Shown piece by piece: positions 29,372 through 37,806 of a stretch of DNA of 64,000 bases. This stretch comes from Pseudomonas argentinensis (GTDB lineage: Bacteria > Pseudomonadota > Gammaproteobacteria > Pseudomonadales > Pseudomonadaceae). The stretch spans positions 1,302,001 through 1,366,000 of the forward strand of contig NZ_CP056087.1 of assembly GCF_001839655.2 (NCBI RefSeq), given 5' to 3'. The notes under the pieces are model-generated. The model worked only from the letters and a program-made list of their open reading frames with translations. It did not search any database and was not told where the DNA came from. Positions within the stretch are counted from its first letter, which is position 1, and every line of letters begins with the position of its first letter. The position numbers and the translations under genes were made by a program.

Positions 29372-29699
29372 TTGACACCGGACTGGCAACTTAATGTGTT
29401 GGCTCGCTTGATGTTGTAGACGCCGCTGCGGTGTGTGCAGATGCTCCCTGTTTCGCCCCCTCGGGCGACTCACTTTTCTTTGAAGTGCGCAAAGAAAAGT
29501 AAGCAAAAGAAAGCGCACCCCATCATCCGGCCCCGGCGTAGCCGGGGCCGGATGATGGGGCGGAGGGTTTTGGTTACTTTTGCCCGCAAAAGTGACTCGC
29601 CCGACAGGGCGAAACCGGAGACGTCAGTAGAACGCCGATAAACAACTTGAGCGCCGAGAACACCCGCGCGCTCACACAAAATTGCCAGTCCGGTGTCAA
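29372..29699. mobile_element. MITE-like palindromic element with 21-bp terminal inverted repeats
   Basis: The left end TTGACACCGGACTGGCAACTT (29372-29392) and the right end (29679-29699) are inverted copies matching 20 of 21 bases. Inside, the arms continue as imperfect inverted repeats (TTTCGCCC...CGGGCGACTCACTTTT near 29452-29477 against its reverse complement near 29577-29613). At the centre a perfect 20-bp palindrome with a 3-nt loop spans 29518-29560 (CCCCATCATCCGGCCCCGGC). There is no coding frame for a transposase. This fits a non-autonomous MITE-like or large extragenic palindromic element in the 469-bp gap between gabP and the dehydratase gene. No clear target duplication is seen. 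Confidence 0.7.
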
Positions 29700-29754
29700 C
29701 CAAACATTCCCCCTACAATGGGAACAAGCTTTTTAATGCCTGACGACAGGCCCC

Positions 29755-31539
29755 TCAGTGGGAGTGCCGCGGCATACCGCCGCTGCGCGCGATTATGCGC
29801 ATGTGCAGGGTGGCCGGTTCCAGGCAGCCGCCGGTGGAGAGCTGGCCGACCAGCTGGCGATACAGCTCCTGCCAGGGTGTTTGCGAGGCGGGATAGCTCG
29901 GCTTCCAGGCGGCGCGACGGCGCTGCATCTCCTCGTCGTCGATCAGCAGGTTCACCGAACGGGCGTTGAGGTCGACGCGCAGCACGTCGTTGGTCTGCAG
30001 CAGCGCCAGGCCGCCGCCCACCGCTGCTTCCGGCGACATGTTGAGGATCGACGGGCTGGCCGAGGTGCCGCTCTGCCGGCCATCGCCCAGGCAGGGCAGG
30101 GAGGTCACGCCCTGTTTGATCAGCGCCGCCGGCGGGTCCATGTTGACCACCTCGGCGCTGCCCGGATAACCGACCGGGCCGGCGCCACGTACCACCAGGA
30201 TGCAGCGCTCGTCGATATCCAACGACGGGTCGTTGATGCGCGCGTGGTAGTCCTCGGGGCCCTCGAAGACGATGGCCCGCGCTTCGAAGCAGTTCTCCTT
30301 GCCGGGCTCGGCCAGGTAGGTCTTGCGGAAGGCTTCGCCGACCACCGACATCTTCATGATCGCGCTGTCGAAGAAGTTGCCGCTGAGCACGATGAAGCCG
30401 GCGCTGTGCTTGAGCGGCTCGTCGTAGGGCAGGATCACCTCGCGGTTGCCGGTCACCGTGCCTGCGACGATCTCGCCGATACGCCGGCCGCTGACCGTCA
30501 TGCAGTCTTCGTGCAGGCGCCCGGCCTTCTGCAGCTCGTGCATTACCGCTGGCACGCCGCCGGCGTGGTGGAAGCCTTCGCCCAGGTATTTGCCGGCCGG
30601 CATGCAGTTGACCAGCAGCGGCACGCTCTCGCCGATGCGTTGCCAGTCCTCGAGGCTCAGCTCGATGCCCATGTGCCGGGCGATGGCGATCAGGTGCGGC
30701 GGGCAGTTGCTCGACGCGCCGAGGGCCGAGGCCACCGCGATGGCGTTCTCGAAGGCTTCGCGGGTCATGATCTGCGAGGGGCGCACGTCCTGCATCACCA
30801 GTTCGCAGATGCGCTTGCCGGTGGCGTAGGCCATCTGCCCGCGCTCGCGGTAGGGCGCGGGAATGCTGGCGCAGCCGGTCAGCGACATGCCCAGTGCTTC
30901 GGCCAGGGCGTTCATCGACAGGGCCGTGCCCATGGTGTTGCAGTGGCCCACCGACGGCGAGGCGGCGGTGGTCATTTCCATGAAGCCTTCGTAGTCGATT
31001 TCGCCCGCGGCCATCAACTTGCGCGCGTGCCAGAGCACGGTGCCCGAGCCGATCAGCTCGCCCTTGTGGTGGCCGTCGAGCATCGGCCCGCCGGACAGTA
31101 CGATGGCCGGCAGGTCGGTGGTGGCCGCGGCCATCAGGCAGGCCGGCGTGGTCTTGTCGCAGCCGGTGGTCAGCACCACGCCGTCCAGCGGGTAGCCGTG
31201 GAGGATTTCCACCAGGCCCAGGTAGGCCAGGTTGCGGTCCAGCGCGGCAGTGGGACGACGGCTCTGCTCGGCGATGGGGTGCACCGGAAATTCCATGGGA
31301 ATGCCGCCGGCATCGCGGATGCCGGCCTTGACCCGCTGGGCCAGCTCCAGGTGGTGGCGGTTGCAGGGCGTCAGGTCGCTGCCGGTCTGGGCGATGCCGA
31401 TGATCGGCCGGCCTGACTGCAGCTCGGCGCGGGTCAGCCCGTAGTTCATGTAGCGCTCGACGTAGATGGCGGTCATGTCGGCGTGGTCGGGATCGTCGAA
31501 CCACTGCTGGCTGCGCAGCGGGCGTTTGGGGTCGGTCAT
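29755..31539 (-). CDS. IlvD/Edd family aldonate dehydratase, D-xylonate dehydratase (XylD)-like
   Basis: The 594-residue protein has the family's [Fe-S] cysteine positions: C in TGSDLTPCNRHHLEL, TGCDKTTPACLMAA, and GHCNTMGTALSMNA, and the conserved ends IINMDPPAALIKQG-like VNMDPPAALIKQG, LPCLGDGRQSGTSASPSILN. The N-terminal WFDDPDHADMTAIY and MNYGLTRAELQSGRPIIGIAQTG closely follow the Caulobacter xylonate dehydratase as I recall it. It removes water from an aldonate (xylonate, arabinonate, or fuconate type) to give a 2-keto-3-deoxy acid. It is the second gene of a minus-strand operon with an XylX-like protein. Substrate assignment to xylonate is by resemblance. Confidence 0.88.
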   Translation of the reverse strand: MTDPKRPLRSQQWFDDPDHADMTAIYVERYMNYGLTRAELQSGRPIIGIAQTGSDLTPCNRHHLELAQRVKAGIRDAGGIPMEFPVHPIAEQSRRPTAALDRNLAYLGLVEILHGYPLDGVVLTTGCDKTTPACLMAAATTDLPAIVLSGGPMLDGHHKGELIGSGTVLWHARKLMAAGEIDYEGFMEMTTAASPSVGHCNTMGTALSMNALAEALGMSLTGCASIPAPYRERGQMAYATGKRICELVMQDVRPSQIMTREAFENAIAVASALGASSNCPPHLIAIARHMGIELSLEDWQRIGESVPLLVNCMPAGKYLGEGFHHAGGVPAVMHELQKAGRLHEDCMTVSGRRIGEIVAGTVTGNREVILPYDEPLKHSAGFIVLSGNFFDSAIMKMSVVGEAFRKTYLAEPGKENCFEARAIVFEGPEDYHARINDPSLDIDERCILVVRGAGPVGYPGSAEVVNMDPPAALIKQGVTSLPCLGDGRQSGTSASPSILNMSPEAAVGGGLALLQTNDVLRVDLNARSVNLLIDDEEMQRRRAAWKPSYPASQTPWQELYRQLVGQLSTGGCLEPATLHMRIIARSGGMPRHSH

Positions 31540-31592
31540 GATTCGTTTCTCTTGTTCTTGAATGAATCGCTTGGCGCTGGATACAGCGATGA

Positions 31593-32771
31593 TCAGTCCA
31601 GCAGGCCGCGGGCGCTGAGGTTCTTGATCAGCGCGGTGATGCCGAAGGTCCAGGGTGCGGCCTTGTCGCTGGTGGTCACCTGGTTGTGCAGGGCGCCAAG
31701 GCGCGGGCTGCTGATGCTCACGCGGTCGCCGATTTTATGGGTAAAGCCACTGCCGGGGTGGTCGCGGTCCTCGGTGGGCGCGAACAGGGTGCCGAGAAAC
31801 AGCAGGAAGCCGTCCGGATACTGGTGCGAGGCGTTGAGGGTCTGGCTCGCCAGGTTCTGCGGGTCGCGGCTGATCTGGTCCATGGAGCTGGAGCCGGTGA
31901 GCCGGTAACCGTCGGTGCCTTCAACCTCGAGCTCTACCACGCAGTTGCGCACTGTATCGAGGTCGAAGTGTTCGTCGAACAGGCGGATGAACGGGCCGAT
32001 GGCGCAGGAGGCGTTGTTGTCCTTGGCCTTGCTGAGCAAGAGGGCGCTACGGCCTTCCACGTCGCGCAGGTTGACGTCGTTGCCCAGGGTCGCACCGTGG
32101 ATCTGCCCGCGGCTGTTGACCGCCAGCACCACTTCCGGCTCCGGGTTGTTCCACTGGGAAATCGGGTGGATGCCGATCTCGCTGGCGCTGCCCACGGCGG
32201 CCAGAATCGGTGCCTTGGTGAAGATCTCCGCGTCCGGGCCGATGCCGACTTCCAGGTACTGCGACCACATGTTCTGCTCGATCAGCAGCTCCTTGAGGCG
32301 CATCGCCTGGGGCGAGCCGGGCTGTACCGCGCGCAGGTTGTCGCCGATGGCTTCGCGCACGATGGCCCGCACGCTCTGCGCCTTGGCGGCGTCGCCGGCG
32401 GCTTTCTCCTCGATCACCCGCTCGATCATGCTGGCGGCGAAGGTCACCCCGGCGGCCTTGATCACCTGCAGGTCGGCTGGCGCCAGCAGATACGCCTGGC
32501 TCGGGTCGGCGTGGGCGCCGGTGTTGGCCAGCAGCGCCTCGATGCTGCCGACGAAGGTGCCGGGCGTTTCGCGCACCGCCTGCAGCGGATCATCGAGTTC
32601 CAGCAACTGGCTGAGGGTGGCGAAGCGAGCCGACAGATCGAACACGCCGTCGGCGCGCAGCACGATGGGTGAAGGGCCGGCGATGGCGCCGGGAACCCAG
32701 GCGCGGCCGATCAGCGTGGCCGTGGCCGCGTCGGCGGGCAGGGTGTTTTCAGGGGTCAGGCGGATCGACAT
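31593..32771 (-). CDS. FAH-family 2-keto-3-deoxy-pentonate dehydratase, XylX-like
   Basis: The start MSIRLTPENTLPADA at 32771 gives 392 residues. LKAAGVTFAAS, WSQYLEVGIGPDAEIFTKAP, WNNPEPEVVLAVNSRG, LGNDVNLRDVEGRSALLL and SKAKDNNASCAIGPFIRLFD match the long FAH-family dehydratases (Caulobacter XylX type), which convert 2-keto-3-deoxy-xylonate to alpha-ketoglutarate semialdehyde. The metal-binding acidic residues of the FAH fold lie in NNPEPEVVL and in NDVNLRD. It is the first gene of the minus-strand arm, 54 bp before the dehydratase, with a LysR-type operator and promoter upstream. No semialdehyde dehydrogenase is in the window. Confidence 0.87.
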   Translation of the reverse strand: MSIRLTPENTLPADAATATLIGRAWVPGAIAGPSPIVLRADGVFDLSARFATLSQLLELDDPLQAVRETPGTFVGSIEALLANTGAHADPSQAYLLAPADLQVIKAAGVTFAASMIERVIEEKAAGDAAKAQSVRAIVREAIGDNLRAVQPGSPQAMRLKELLIEQNMWSQYLEVGIGPDAEIFTKAPILAAVGSASEIGIHPISQWNNPEPEVVLAVNSRGQIHGATLGNDVNLRDVEGRSALLLSKAKDNNASCAIGPFIRLFDEHFDLDTVRNCVVELEVEGTDGYRLTGSSSMDQISRDPQNLASQTLNASHQYPDGFLLFLGTLFAPTEDRDHPGSGFTHKIGDRVSISSPRLGALHNQVTTSDKAAPWTFGITALIKNLSARGLLD

Positions 32772-32802
32772 GGCGATGGATTCCGGGGTGCATGAAAGCT
32801 GC

Positions 32803-32832
32803 AAGCTAGGCGCCGATGTGGATAAACTCCAA
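32803..32832 (-). promoter_or_regulatory. Probable promoter of the XylX/XylD arm
   Basis: On the minus strand TTGGAG (32832-32827) and TAGCTT (32808-32803) are 18 bp apart. The -35-like box starts 28 nt from the centre of the operator at 32851-32869, the same geometry as at 33868-33897. Expected start site is near 32796, about 25 nt before the gene. Confidence 0.45.
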
Positions 32833-32850
32833 TGGCATATTTTCAATTAT

Positions 32851-32869
32851 CAATAACCTGGCGTTATTG
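32851..32869. promoter_or_regulatory. Predicted LysR-type operator 1
   Basis: CAATAAC-CTGGC-GTTATTG is a perfect 7-bp inverted repeat with a 5-bp spacer, containing ATAAC-N5-GTTAT. It lies between the XylX-like gene (minus) and the LysR gene (plus), 17 bp before the LysR start. A second copy of the motif is at 33831-33849. Confidence 0.65.
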
Positions 32870-32886
32870 AATGCCTGGAGCTGCCC

Positions 32887-33828
32887 ATGTCGGATCTGTC
32901 GTTCTCGAGCTTCTGCAACTGGCTGAAATTCCGTCACCTGACGCTCCTCGACACCCTGGGCCGCACCCGCAACATGCACCTGGCGGCGCAGCAGATGAAC
33001 CTCAGCCAGCCGGCGTTGAGCAAGATGCTCAAGGAGATCGAGAGCCTGCTCGGCTTCGCCGTGTTCGAGCGCCTGCCGCGCAGCATGCAACCCACGCCGC
33101 TGGGCGCCCAGGTGCTGCGCTATGCGCACCTGGCGCTCAACGACGCGCGCACCTTCGTCGAGCAGATCAACAACCTCAGCGCCGGCGGCCATGGTCACCT
33201 CAAGGTCGGCGGCATCTTCGCCGCCACGGCGGTGGCGCTGCCCGAGGCCATCGTGCAGATCAAGCAGCGCTGGCCGCTGCTGGCCATCGAAGTGGTCGAG
33301 CAGACCAGCGACCACCTGATGGAAATGCTCGAGGAGCGCAACCTGGATCTGGCCATCGGCCGTTTCACCGAGCAGAGCCAGCAGCAGCGCTATGACTTCC
33401 AGCCTCTGGCGCCGGAGCCGTTCTGCATCGTGGTCAACAGCCGTCACCCGCTGTGCGAGGCCGGGCCCATGACCCTGGAGCAACTGGTGACCTGGCCGTG
33501 GATTCTCTATCCCAAGGGCACGCCGATCCGTGGGCGCATGGAAGAGGTGTTCGCCAAGGCCAGGGTGGAGGTGCCGCGCAACACCATCGACACCATCTCC
33601 ATGCAGACCTTTCTCAAGGTGCTGCAGGGCGGCCCGATGATCGGCATGCTGCCCGAAGCCATGGTGCTTGAGCACCTGGAAAGCGGCCTGTTGAAGAAGC
33701 TCGACACACCGTTCTACCTGCTGCCCCAGGACTACGGGATTCTCACCCGTAAGGGCGATCAGCTGCTGGGGCCGGCCCGGGAGTTCGCCGACATCCTGCT
33801 CGCCAATGCGCAGCGCGAGCGTGACTGA
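32887..33828 (+). CDS. LysR-type regulator of the sugar-acid locus (GbpR-like)
   Basis: The 313-residue protein has an N-terminal winged helix-turn-helix with the DNA-reading segment MHLAAQQMNLSQPALSKMLKEIESLLGFAVFER (read in pieces: AAQQMNLSQPALSKML then LLGFAVFERLPR) at about residues 33-70, and a C-terminal substrate-binding domain with GHLKVGGIFAATAVALPEAI and GPMIGMLPEAMVLEHL. It is divergent from the XylX-like gene and followed by the transporter-dehydrogenase-hydrolase arm. ATAAC-N5-GTTAT palindromes lie in both flanking spacers, so it probably controls both arms in response to a sugar acid or 2-keto-3-deoxy acid. GbpR-like relatives sense sugars. Confidence 0.88.
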   Translation: MSDLSFSSFCNWLKFRHLTLLDTLGRTRNMHLAAQQMNLSQPALSKMLKEIESLLGFAVFERLPRSMQPTPLGAQVLRYAHLALNDARTFVEQINNLSAGGHGHLKVGGIFAATAVALPEAIVQIKQRWPLLAIEVVEQTSDHLMEMLEERNLDLAIGRFTEQSQQQRYDFQPLAPEPFCIVVNSRHPLCEAGPMTLEQLVTWPWILYPKGTPIRGRMEEVFAKARVEVPRNTIDTISMQTFLKVLQGGPMIGMLPEAMVLEHLESGLLKKLDTPFYLLPQDYGILTRKGDQLLGPAREFADILLANAQRERD

Positions 33829-33830
33829 TT

Positions 33831-33849
33831 CGATAACGCAACGTTATCG
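33831..33849. promoter_or_regulatory. Predicted LysR-type operator 2
   Basis: CGATAAC-GCAAC-GTTATCG is a perfect 7-bp inverted repeat with 5-bp spacer and shares ATAAC-N5-GTTAT with operator 1. It starts 2 bp after the LysR stop and about 64 bp upstream of the predicted start of the MFS transcript, a classic LysR activation position. Confidence 0.65.
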
Positions 33850-33867
33850 ATTAATCAGCAAATGCCA

Positions 33868-33897
33868 TTGGGATTGAATCGATCCGCGGCATAGATT
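33868..33897 (+). promoter_or_regulatory. Probable promoter of the MFS-SDR-hydrolase arm
   Basis: TTGGGA (33868-33873) and TAGATT (33892-33897) are 18 bp apart and 28 nt downstream of the operator centre, exactly mirroring the promoter at 32803-32832. The transcript would start near 33904. Confidence 0.45.
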
Positions 33898-34084
33898 ACC
33901 GGCCATCGCCACTGCGGTCGGGCACGCGCCCGGCGTCGAGCCCGGCACCCCAAGCTGCCGGGTGGCCCATTCACCGTCAGGGAGCCTCACCGCTGTAACC
34001 ACTGCTGTATCGCCAGGCGCCGCCCGGCGAAGCCCATTTCAATAAAAACAATCAGGCATGCGCGCATGCCCAAGGGTCACCACC

Positions 34085-35479
34085 ATGCAACCACGTACCG
34101 AGCCATCGGCCGCGCCGGCGCGCGACCACGACAGCACCTTCGAGGACCGCACCTACCGCAAGGTGATCCTGCGCATCCTGCCCATCCTGCTGCTGTGCTA
34201 CATGGCGGCCTATCTGGACCGCGTCAACATCGGCTTCGCCAAGCTGGATATGCTCGAAGACCTGCAGTTCAGCAACACCGTCTACGCCCTGGGCGCGAGC
34301 ATGTTCTTCTGGGGCTACTTCCTGTTCGAGGTGCCGAGCAACCTGTTGCTGCACCGCCTCGGCGCGCGCTTCTGGATCGCCCGCATCATGTTCACCTGGG
34401 CGCTGGTGTCGATGGCCGTGGCGTTCACCGTGCCGCTGGCGCAGTTCTTCGGCATCCAGTCGAGCACCATGTTCTACACCCTGCGTTTCCTGCTCGGCAT
34501 CTGTGAAGCCGGCTTCTTTCCGGGCGTGATCCTGTACCTCAACTACTGGTTCCCGACCCACCGGCAGAGCCGCGTGATGTCCGGCTTCCTGCTGGCGCTG
34601 CCGATCAGCCTGGTCATCGGCGGCATGCTCTCGGGCTGGTTGATGACCGCCATGCAGGGCGTGCACGGGCTGTCCGGCTGGCAGTGGATGCTGCTGATCG
34701 AAGGCCTGCCGTCGATCGTCATGGCGGTCGTGGTGATCGTCTGCCTGTGCGACAACATCGACAAGGCCAAGTGGCTGTCCGCCGCCGAGAAGACCCTGCT
34801 CAAGGCCAACCTGCAGCAGGACAACAGCGGCAAGGCCTCGCGCCTGAGCGAAGCCTTCCTGAATCCACGCGTATGGCTGCTGGTATTGATTCTGCTGACC
34901 TTCAACACCGGTTTCTACGGCCTGGCGTTCTGGATGCCATCAATCATCAAGAGCGCGGGTATCACCAGCAGCCTGCACATCGGCCTGCTGACCGCCATTC
35001 CCTACGGCGTGGCCGCCGTGGCGATGCTGCTCAACGCCCGCCATTCCAACCGCACCGGCGAGCGTCGCCTGCATGCCGCGATTCCGGCCTTTATCGGCGG
35101 CGTCGGGCTGATGCTCAGCGCCTACTTCGCCCACAACATTGTGCTCTCGGTACTGTTCCTGAGTGTCGCCGCCTCCGGCATCCTCAGCCTGATGCCGATC
35201 TACTGGACGCTGCCCGGCACCGTGCTGTCCGGCATCGCCGCAGCGGCCGGCATCGGCATCATCAACTCGTTCGGCAACCTGTCCGGCTTCACCGGCTCGA
35301 TGATCACCGCCATGGCGGAAACCATGACCGGCGACATCAACAACGGCACCTACGTGCTGGCCGCCTGCCTGTTCGTCAGCGGCGCGCTGATCATGGCCAT
35401 CCCGCGCAGCATGCTCGGCACGCCCAGCCGCACGCCGGTCGCCACGCCTACCGGCAGCCTGACCCTGGAGAAAGCATGA
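34085..35479 (+). CDS. MFS transporter, anion:cation symporter family, probable sugar-acid importer
   Basis: The ATG at 34085 gives 464 residues with twelve hydrophobic segments. The first part RKVILRILPILLLCYMAAYLDRVNIGFAKL is the ACS-family opening with the conserved DRxNIG motif; YFLFEVPSNLLLHRLGARFWIAR and FLLGICEAGFFPGVILYLNYWFP are further signatures. Members import galactarate, glucarate, galactonate and similar acids by proton symport. The stop overlaps the SDR gene start (ATGA), so it is the first gene of the plus arm and likely brings in the acid degraded by the neighbours. A GTG 27 bp upstream is a weaker start. Confidence 0.88.
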   Translation: MQPRTEPSAAPARDHDSTFEDRTYRKVILRILPILLLCYMAAYLDRVNIGFAKLDMLEDLQFSNTVYALGASMFFWGYFLFEVPSNLLLHRLGARFWIARIMFTWALVSMAVAFTVPLAQFFGIQSSTMFYTLRFLLGICEAGFFPGVILYLNYWFPTHRQSRVMSGFLLALPISLVIGGMLSGWLMTAMQGVHGLSGWQWMLLIEGLPSIVMAVVVIVCLCDNIDKAKWLSAAEKTLLKANLQQDNSGKASRLSEAFLNPRVWLLVLILLTFNTGFYGLAFWMPSIIKSAGITSSLHIGLLTAIPYGVAAVAMLLNARHSNRTGERRLHAAIPAFIGGVGLMLSAYFAHNIVLSVLFLSVAASGILSLMPIYWTLPGTVLSGIAAAAGIGIINSFGNLSGFTGSMITAMAETMTGDINNGTYVLAACLFVSGALIMAIPRSMLGTPSRTPVATPTGSLTLEKA

Positions 35480-36219
35480 GCGAGTTGCGCGGCAAACGTG
35501 TGCTGATCACCGCCGCCGGCCAGGGCATCGGCCTGGCCAGCGCCCGGGCCTTCGCGGCCGCGGGTGCCGAGGTGATCGCCACCGATATCGCGATTGGCGC
35601 ATTGCAGGATGAGCCGGGCCTCACCGCCCTGCAGCTGGACGTCACCTCGGCCCAGGCCATCGCCGCGCTCAGCGAGCAGGTCGGTGCGGTGGACGTGCTG
35701 TTCAACTGCGCGGGCTACGTGCACGCCGGCAGCATTCTGGACTGCGACGAGGCCGCCTGGGAGCGCTCCCTGCAGCTCAACGTCACCGCCATGTACCGGA
35801 TGATTCGCGCCACGCTGCCGGGCATGCTCGCTCGCGGTGGCGGCTCGATCATCAACATGGCCTCGGTGGCGTCGAGCATCAAGGGCGTGCCCAACCGCTG
35901 CGCCTACACCGCCAGCAAGGCGGCGGTGGTCGGCCTGACCAAGGCGGTGGCCGCCGACTACATCGGCCAGGGCATTCGCTGCAACGCGATCTGCCCGGGC
36001 ACCGTCGACTCGCCCTCGCTGCGCGCGCGCATCGCCGAACAGGCGGCGCAGCAGGGCGTGGCCGAGGAGCAGGTGTACGGCCAGTTCGTTGCCCGTCAGC
36101 CCATGGGCCGCCTCGGCAGCGCCGAGGAAATTGCCCGGCTGGTGCTTTACCTCGGTTCCGATGCGTCTTCCTATACCACCGGTGCGCTGCATGTGATCGA
36201 TGGCGGCATGAGCATCTGA
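35476..36219 (+). CDS. SDR dehydrogenase, 2-keto-3-deoxy-L-fuconate dehydrogenase-like
   Basis: The 247-residue short-chain dehydrogenase starts with an ATGA overlap. It has the NAD(P)-binding ITAAGQGIGLASARAFA (TGxxxGIG variant with A-A-G-Q-G-I-G at about 13-19), D37 in EVIATDIA for NAD preference, NCAG at 77-80, catalytic Y144 and K148 in CAYTASKAA with the upstream serines of INMASVASS. The overall sequence resembles the KDF dehydrogenases that oxidise C4 of a 2-keto-3-deoxy aldonate. Followed by a FAH-family hydrolase, it would make a 2,4-diketo acid that the next enzyme cleaves. A role as a sugar dehydrogenase is an alternative. Confidence 0.85.
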   Translation: MSELRGKRVLITAAGQGIGLASARAFAAAGAEVIATDIAIGALQDEPGLTALQLDVTSAQAIAALSEQVGAVDVLFNCAGYVHAGSILDCDEAAWERSLQLNVTAMYRMIRATLPGMLARGGGSIINMASVASSIKGVPNRCAYTASKAAVVGLTKAVAADYIGQGIRCNAICPGTVDSPSLRARIAEQAAQQGVAEEQVYGQFVARQPMGRLGSAEEIARLVLYLGSDASSYTTGALHVIDGGMSI

Positions 36220-36250
36220 GCCACGTCTTGAACCTGAACAAGGACCCCAC

Positions 36251-37099
36251 ATGAAACTGCTACGTTACGGCGCCAAGGGCGCGGAAAAGCCAGGCCTGCT
36301 GGATGCCGACAACAGGATTCGTGACCTCTCCGGGCATGTGGCCGACATCGCCGGCGACGTGCTGACGCCCGCGGGCCTCGCCGCGCTGGCGCAGCTCGAC
36401 CCGGCCAGCCTGCCGGTCGTGGCCGGCAACCCGCGCATCGGCGCCTGCGTCGGCCAGGTCGGCAAGTTCGTGTGCATCGGCCTCAACTACGCCGACCACG
36501 CTGCCGAATCGGGAATGGACGTGCCAGAGGAGCCGATCATCTTCAACAAATGGACCAGCGCCATCTGCGGCCCCAACGACGCCGTGGAGATTCCCCGCGG
36601 CTCGACCAAGACCGATTGGGAAGTGGAACTGGGCGTGGTGATCGGCAAGGGCGGGCGCTACATCGACGAAGCCACCGCCATGGACCATGTCGCCGGCTAT
36701 TGCGTGATCAACGACGTGTCCGAGCGTGAGTGGCAGCTCGAACGCGGCGGCAGTTGGGACAAGGGCAAGGGCTTCGACACCTTCGGCCCGCTCGGCCCCT
36801 GGCTGGTAACCCGCGACGAAATCGCCGACCCGCACAATCTGGACATGTGGCTGGAGGTCGACGGCCACCGCTACCAGCAGGGCAACACGCGCACGCTTAT
36901 CTTCAACGTGCCGCAACTGATCGCCTACCTGAGCCGCTGCATGAGCCTGCAGCCGGGCGACGTGATCTCCACCGGCACGCCGCCAGGCGTGGGCCTGGGC
37001 ATCAAGCCCAACCCGGTATTCCTGCGTGCCGGGCAGACCGTCAAACTGGGTATCGCCGGGCTGGGCGAACAGCAGCAGGTCACCGTGCAGGCCGACTGA
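36251..37099 (+). CDS. FAH-family 2,4-diketo-3-deoxy-aldonate hydrolase-like
   Basis: The 282-residue protein has the core FAH fold with metal ligands E124 and E126 in TDWEVELGVVIGKG and D155 in CVINDVSEREWQ, plus CIGLNYADHAAE, IIFNKWTSAICGPND and STGTPPGVGLG. This matches 2,4-diketo-3-deoxy-L-fuconate hydrolases (LRA6 type), which split the diketo acid into pyruvate and a hydroxy acid (lactate or glycolate). It follows the SDR by 31 bp in the same operon, which supports that step. Ureidoglycolate lyase and acylpyruvase relatives share the fold, so activity remains inferred. Confidence 0.85.
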   Translation: MKLLRYGAKGAEKPGLLDADNRIRDLSGHVADIAGDVLTPAGLAALAQLDPASLPVVAGNPRIGACVGQVGKFVCIGLNYADHAAESGMDVPEEPIIFNKWTSAICGPNDAVEIPRGSTKTDWEVELGVVIGKGGRYIDEATAMDHVAGYCVINDVSEREWQLERGGSWDKGKGFDTFGPLGPWLVTRDEIADPHNLDMWLEVDGHRYQQGNTRTLIFNVPQLIAYLSRCMSLQPGDVISTGTPPGVGLGIKPNPVFLRAGQTVKLGIAGLGEQQQVTVQAD

Positions 37100-37806
37100 G
37101 CGGGGCTCACGTGGGCAAAAGGGGCCATGCGGCCAGTGCTGGCCAACGCAACGCTTTGCCGTGAACGTGGTGTTGCCGTGGCGCGTTAGTCGACGCGGCC
37201 CGCGGCGACTGACGATGCGCCGCAGATGCCTGAAGGACACCGGGCACATCGCGACTCGGTCGAAACTCCCTTTCGGGCGGATGCCTGACGACCATCGATG
37301 GCCGCTGCTGCGCCAGCCTACAAACCCATCGGATCGACTCGGGCAGATGGCCAACGTAGAGCCATGTGCCTCTGCCAGTCGCTTGTCCTGGCAACCGCTG
37401 GGCAGAAAAAAGCCTCGCGATCCCGCATCGCCGCCCAGGGGCAGGTGCCATCTGGCCAGCCATGCTGAAAGCCTGCCGCGCGATTGCCTCTCTGTCGCAA
37501 ACCGCCATGCCTGATGCGCCGCGGCGAGGTGCCTGAATCTCGCCGAAAACCAGGGTCATCCGGCTGCCGCGATTACGGATTCACAACGCTTAACGGTACA
37601 GCGCCTGTGGTTGTGTGATGAACTTCGCCGCTTTGATTGTTGGCACTGGAGTGATGTGCGGTGGTCTGCTTGCTTTGCCAACGCTTACAATTCTGGCATT
37701 GGCCCATGCCCAATCGGCATGGAATGCAGCGGCGCGACTCCGGTAAGGTACGCGCCTCGCTAAGGCGACCCGGCTTCATTCGAATAAATAACAAAGGGAG
37801 CAACAC
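37100..37806. other. 707-bp intergenic region before the TRAP transporter
   Basis: I see no gene with coding character and no recognisable repeat. The last 15 bp hold the AAAGGGAG ribosome binding site of the TAXI gene. TGGCAC near 37641 resembles a sigma-54 -24 element but no properly spaced -12 element follows. The length suggests a separate, possibly regulated, promoter region or decayed sequence. Confidence 0.5.

Noticed and set aside
37640..37662. Sigma-54 promoter before the TAXI gene (TGGCAC)
   Set aside because: No GC-containing -12 element follows at the required spacing.
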